NCBI GenBank assembly: GCA_002633005.1
Contig: NMRA01000355.1
Location: 1-64,000 of the forward strand
From: Phoronis australis
Taxonomy: Eukaryota; Phoronida; Phoronidae
Direction of reading: 5' to 3'
Length of the DNA: 64,000 bases
The notes below the pieces were generated by a model. That model worked only from the letters and a program-made list of their open reading frames with translations, ran no database searches and was not told the DNA's origin. Positions 60,275-64,000 of this stretch are shown piece by piece (position 1 is the first letter of the stretch; every line of letters starts with the position of its first letter). The position numbers were made by a program, and so were the translations under genes.

Positions 60275-62129
60275 CTACATGTATCGTCGACATGACAGTG
60301 ATTTTAAGGTGTCTCATATTACAGCACATGGCAATGTGTTCTTACATGTAGGATTGGTGTGAAAGTGTTGTCCCGGCTGTTTCCAGTTTATCTTAATTAA
60401 AGGCCGTTTCTAGAAAACACGCTTTTGTTTTGGTTGAAAACGGTGGTTAGTAGCCAATGGGATGAAAGGAATCGTTGGATATTATTTTCACGATTCCTCG
60501 ATCTTAAGCAAATTTATGGGCCATGTTTTGTCGCTGAAGTATCTTTCCAGCTAACTGTTTTGATAGTCCACCATAGTATGAGCTGATTAGTTGGCAATTT
60601 ATGGTATCCCAAAGTTTGAGGTTTATAAGGAGTTTTCCACAATGCTTACTTTCTGTCATCGGCCATTTGTTGCGGGTGGTCAGTATAGACGAAGACAATA
60701 CAGTCTTCTCTGGTATAGGTGAAAATGTTACGGAAATTCAAAAAAAAAACGAAAGACTGCGATTTATCCCTTAGGCGTTGAATCTGTCGAGGGAAATACG
60801 GCCATGTAATAAAGTTTTCCGTATTCACCTCCCTCGCTACTTCAACAGTGACCTCTGACATGGAAAGTTCAAAAGGTAGGTCAATGTCGATTCGACGTTG
60901 ATAGCCGGTTCGATCACCAAACTTTCGGAAAATGGTCCAATGTAATACAATTATAGCATCGTTAGTAACGCTCAACATACAGTCAGGTCTCAATCGTAAC
61001 ATCTGGAACAGAACTGTTCATTATATGATAGTTCTGCCTCAGTTTTCATTTGCTACCGACTGTAACTATTTTATTGTCTTCAACTCAGGCGCCGAATTCT
61101 CGGTAAATATATTGTTATTTAACTATTTTCAGAGATGTTACAAGTTCAATGAAAAGTTACCCCTTGTTTTCATCTTTGTTATCTCTTTTCAAGTAATAAA
61201 TCGTCACATTTAAAACTGTTTCTTTTACTAGAGAAAACTTGCAGCCTAAGTACATGTACATATAATGTATATAGACCCAGTTCACGCCGACAGGAGGCGC
61301 GTTCTAAAACGATTCTCGCTACGATAGTTGTGTTAGCTTACAGTATGGGCGTAGTGGTGTAGGTCCGCGTTACTCGAACGGTTAGAAAAAATATGGACAC
61401 TCAACTGTAAGCTTTACAATCCCTAAGGACGTTGAGATTCGGAAGCATGGGGTTGTTGCAATACGCCGCGACGAAGGAAAATCTTCAACTCGTCAACAAT
61501 ACGAGCAGATGACCTGGTTCGTGTTGAAATCATTTTTATCAACAATTTAATTACAAGAGGATGCGTAACCCTGCATTCAGCATAATACCTAATCCGTAAC
61601 ACTACAATCGCCGCAATTTGGTCATATTCACTTTTCATATTTCGAAAATAGTTTTACGAAAAAATATAACCTTTCGTCAGACAACTCTTGGTGCGTTGAC
61701 ATGTTCTCTAATCTATTTTTCGATGTCTCTGTGTTTCACTGTCGACACATTTTTAAGATTTAATATCCAGGTTGGACTCGAAAGACTGGCCATTTAACTC
61801 AGGCAATTTCAACTTTCGCGTTGTTTATCGCAGTGAGCCTCGCTTTGGATTTTAATCTCCGCCGCGTGAATCCGGTCTTTTGCATGTCATCCGCCAAGTG
61901 AACAGTCTGAGTGAAGTACTTAAAAAAACGAGGCAAAAATTAAAGAAACTTAGGAATTCGAAGTGCATGGGATAAATACTTCGCTCGAGGACTATACGCG
62001 GAATATAATGTCTTGCGGGAGATTACTTCATGTACGCCACTCTCGATACGTTTTGTGTATATATCGCAATGCGTGTACTGTAAGCAAAGCACGTGATCAC
62101 AAAAGCTTTATAATCGTGATTTTTGCTTC
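60275..62129. other. Non-coding, nothing firm
   Basis: A 118-codon - strand frame (60646-61002) is the longest. It has no domain that I recognise and no flanking splice support. TACATGTA words lie near 60343 and 61252. Confidence 0.45.
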
Positions 62130-62800
62130 CTACGAAACTCTACTGAGCTTTAATAGGGGTCTCGTACTGTATAATCTAAGATGGCACAAACTTCCATTAC
62201 CAGGCTGTGTGTTAGATTTCAGGCGGACGCAGCCCAGAGGGTATGTAGTCTGCCATAAGCTATTTGCTGGTCGGTGACATACATTGAACGATTTGGTAGT
62301 TTTATGTGTGTGGTACCTCGAATATATGAGTTAGATCATTTTGGGGGTTCTTTTGAGTTTCCTGGCGGACAAGTGCAATTCTTCTGTCGGGTCATTCGGC
62401 GTTCAGTGCGATTCGATTTTCCGCTTTGAATTAACTGTCACCTCAAATATATATACAGGTGTAGTAATCTAGCTCAAATCTCCAGGTGCATAGCGAAACT
62501 GAAATGTTTGCGGGTTTCCGGCGGGCACAACCCAAAGTGCAATTTCTCTGTCAAAGGCAATTTAGTGACCAGTAGCATGTATTAAATCATGTGGGATTTG
62601 TTTTTTGCGGAACCTCCAATATATGACCTAGCGCATTTTCGAGGGGATCCTTTTAAGGTTTCTGGTGGACCCGTACCAGAGGGCAACTTGTCTGTCTTGG
62701 GTGTTCAGTGCGTCACGATTGTTCGGCTTAAAATAGCTTTGGTCGGTACCTGGAGTATCCAATCTAGCTCATTTTTGGCCTCTTGCACGGGAGCCACACA
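62130..62800 (+). repeat. Degenerate tandem array, period about 145 bp
   Basis: Four to five diverged units. The landmark TTTC[C/T]GGCGGAC-like block begins near 62216, 62357, 62514 and 62658. The landmark ACCTC[G/C/A]AATATATGA-like block recurs near 62310, 62442, 62607 and, more weakly, 62747. Unit ends share CAATTTCTCTGTC-like and TTCAGTGCG-like text. Non-coding. Confidence 0.65.
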
Positions 62801-64000
62801 CGGTGTGCAGACGACGACAGACAACCATTTCTATCCATACAGGGGTTCGGTGGTCATATGTTGGTACCTCGTTCATCTATGCTACACGTAAGTGCTATTG
62901 TCCGCCGGTCTATAGCCTTCTACACGTGATTCCGAGGTCTCGTCCCTATTTTCCAGTGGCCTTTTCCTAGTAATTAATGAAGGTGCATCATTAAAATAAG
63001 TGTAACGGTTGACCACAAATTATTTCCGTTGTTTAATAATCATTAGATGATGTGATAACTCAACTATACCTTTGTTGTTTACGTCTGCGGTTATCTTTAT
63101 GGTCTTAAAATCACTATAGGGTGGTAACAGAACTTCATTAACGGAAACTTGATTGAAAGCACGACTGTACCTAAGGTTGCACAGCTTGATGTAAACTCGC
63201 TTATAATCTCTGTACAATTTCTTATCTTCCGGTGAGCTGCTGTAAAGCAAATTCCCAATTGACATTGCGAACAATCGTTAAAAATGTAGCTAAATTGGAG
63301 AGCATGTCTCATAGTTATGCAGACCGTAAAATGAGCAGTTGCTGGGTGTGTCCATTCAAGACCTTTTACGTTAATATGACCGGAAAAAATATAAAAGAAA
63401 CAGTGTTCACACGTGATCGGTAATAAGCCTGATGTGTAATTGGCTGGCATGTAGTCCTACCAGACAGTGGTCACTTTTGAATTGCCTAAGCAGTTGGCGA
63501 AAAACATTAGCATTGATAGCAAACACGCCAAGCCACAAATTAATCGACTTGGAGTCGCTGATGAATGAAAAGCAATCAATCAAAATATTTTGCTGAAGGA
63601 ATCTGGATGACAACTGAACAAGTGAGTTGTACTTTGGTCACATAAATCTTGGCCTTCTTGTCACGCAAGAAGGGCTCATTTTGAGGTAATTGGAGAATCC
63701 AAAATGATAATAAATGCCTAGCCTTGGTCATGTGGAGATGTACTTAATCTAGATACAAGTAGCGCAAACCACAAGTCATCGGTGTATGCCACGTTGTTGC
63801 CATTTTCAGCAAATCAAAATTTCCTCAAAAAAAGATTTGGTATATTTTAAACAGTAAGCGGGCGCATCACTATCAACTTTAAAGTGGTCAGCAACCCGTG
63901 TACCTTCTAAGAATCTTTACACACCTTAGCGCTATAAAAATGGTCTCGCCCAGTCCCCACTCGCATGAGATGTGCTTTTTTGAAGCCACAGATGAATCTT
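62801..64000. other. Non-coding to the window end
   Basis: Two overlapping - strand frames at 63020-63450 show no recognised domain. No repeats noted. Confidence 0.45.

Noticed and set aside
60646-61002. 118-codon - strand frame
   Set aside because: No recognised domain and no supporting exons. Frames of this size are expected a few times in 64 kb of six-frame sequence.

Overview
The window is a stretch of animal nuclear DNA: sparse, split genes with GT-AG introns of 0.5 to 6 kb, AT-rich non-coding DNA (roughly 60% AT by eye), and many decayed mobile elements. The two host genes look invertebrate. The very frequent octamer TACATGTA and the THAP and P2X7-type element debris fit an anthozoan cnidarian such as a coral. 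That species guess is inference; nothing in the sequence proves it.

Two host genes can be assembled completely. (1) A type II regulatory subunit of cAMP-dependent protein kinase on the + strand: exon 1 at 19673-19932 and exon 2 at 23222-24053, together 363 residues. It has a dimerisation/docking domain, an RRNS autophosphorylation site and two cyclic-nucleotide-binding domains. (2) An Amt/MEP-family ammonium transporter on the - strand: seven coding exons between 51677 and 29670, together 617 residues. All six splice junctions keep the reading frame and the pore residues are present. The last exon adds a cytosolic tail of about 200 residues containing clustered RRRS-type sites. The two genes are convergent, with their stop codons 5.6 kb apart.

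The rest is intergenic or intronic. Region 1-19.6 kb holds a GACA/GATA-like satellite, a tandem ~490 bp repeat, a short MITE-like element with a 5 bp target duplication, a tRNA-derived SINE, a THAP-like fragment, a perfect hairpin and a trinucleotide-rich block. The transporter introns hold a 1.67 kb element with TTAA target sites and short inverted termini. It carries a broken THAP domain on one strand and the start of a P2X7-like reading frame on the other. A second copy of that P2X7-like frame, containing the cysteine-rich core, lies at 59.6-60.3 kb. Region 52-64 kb also holds a GIY-YIG (Penelope-type) retroelement remnant split by a MITE, a minisatellite-like block and a ~145 bp degenerate tandem array. 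I see no CRISPR array, rRNA or bacterial-type operon. The most novel-looking item is the TTAA/THAP element with the P2X7-like passenger frame.
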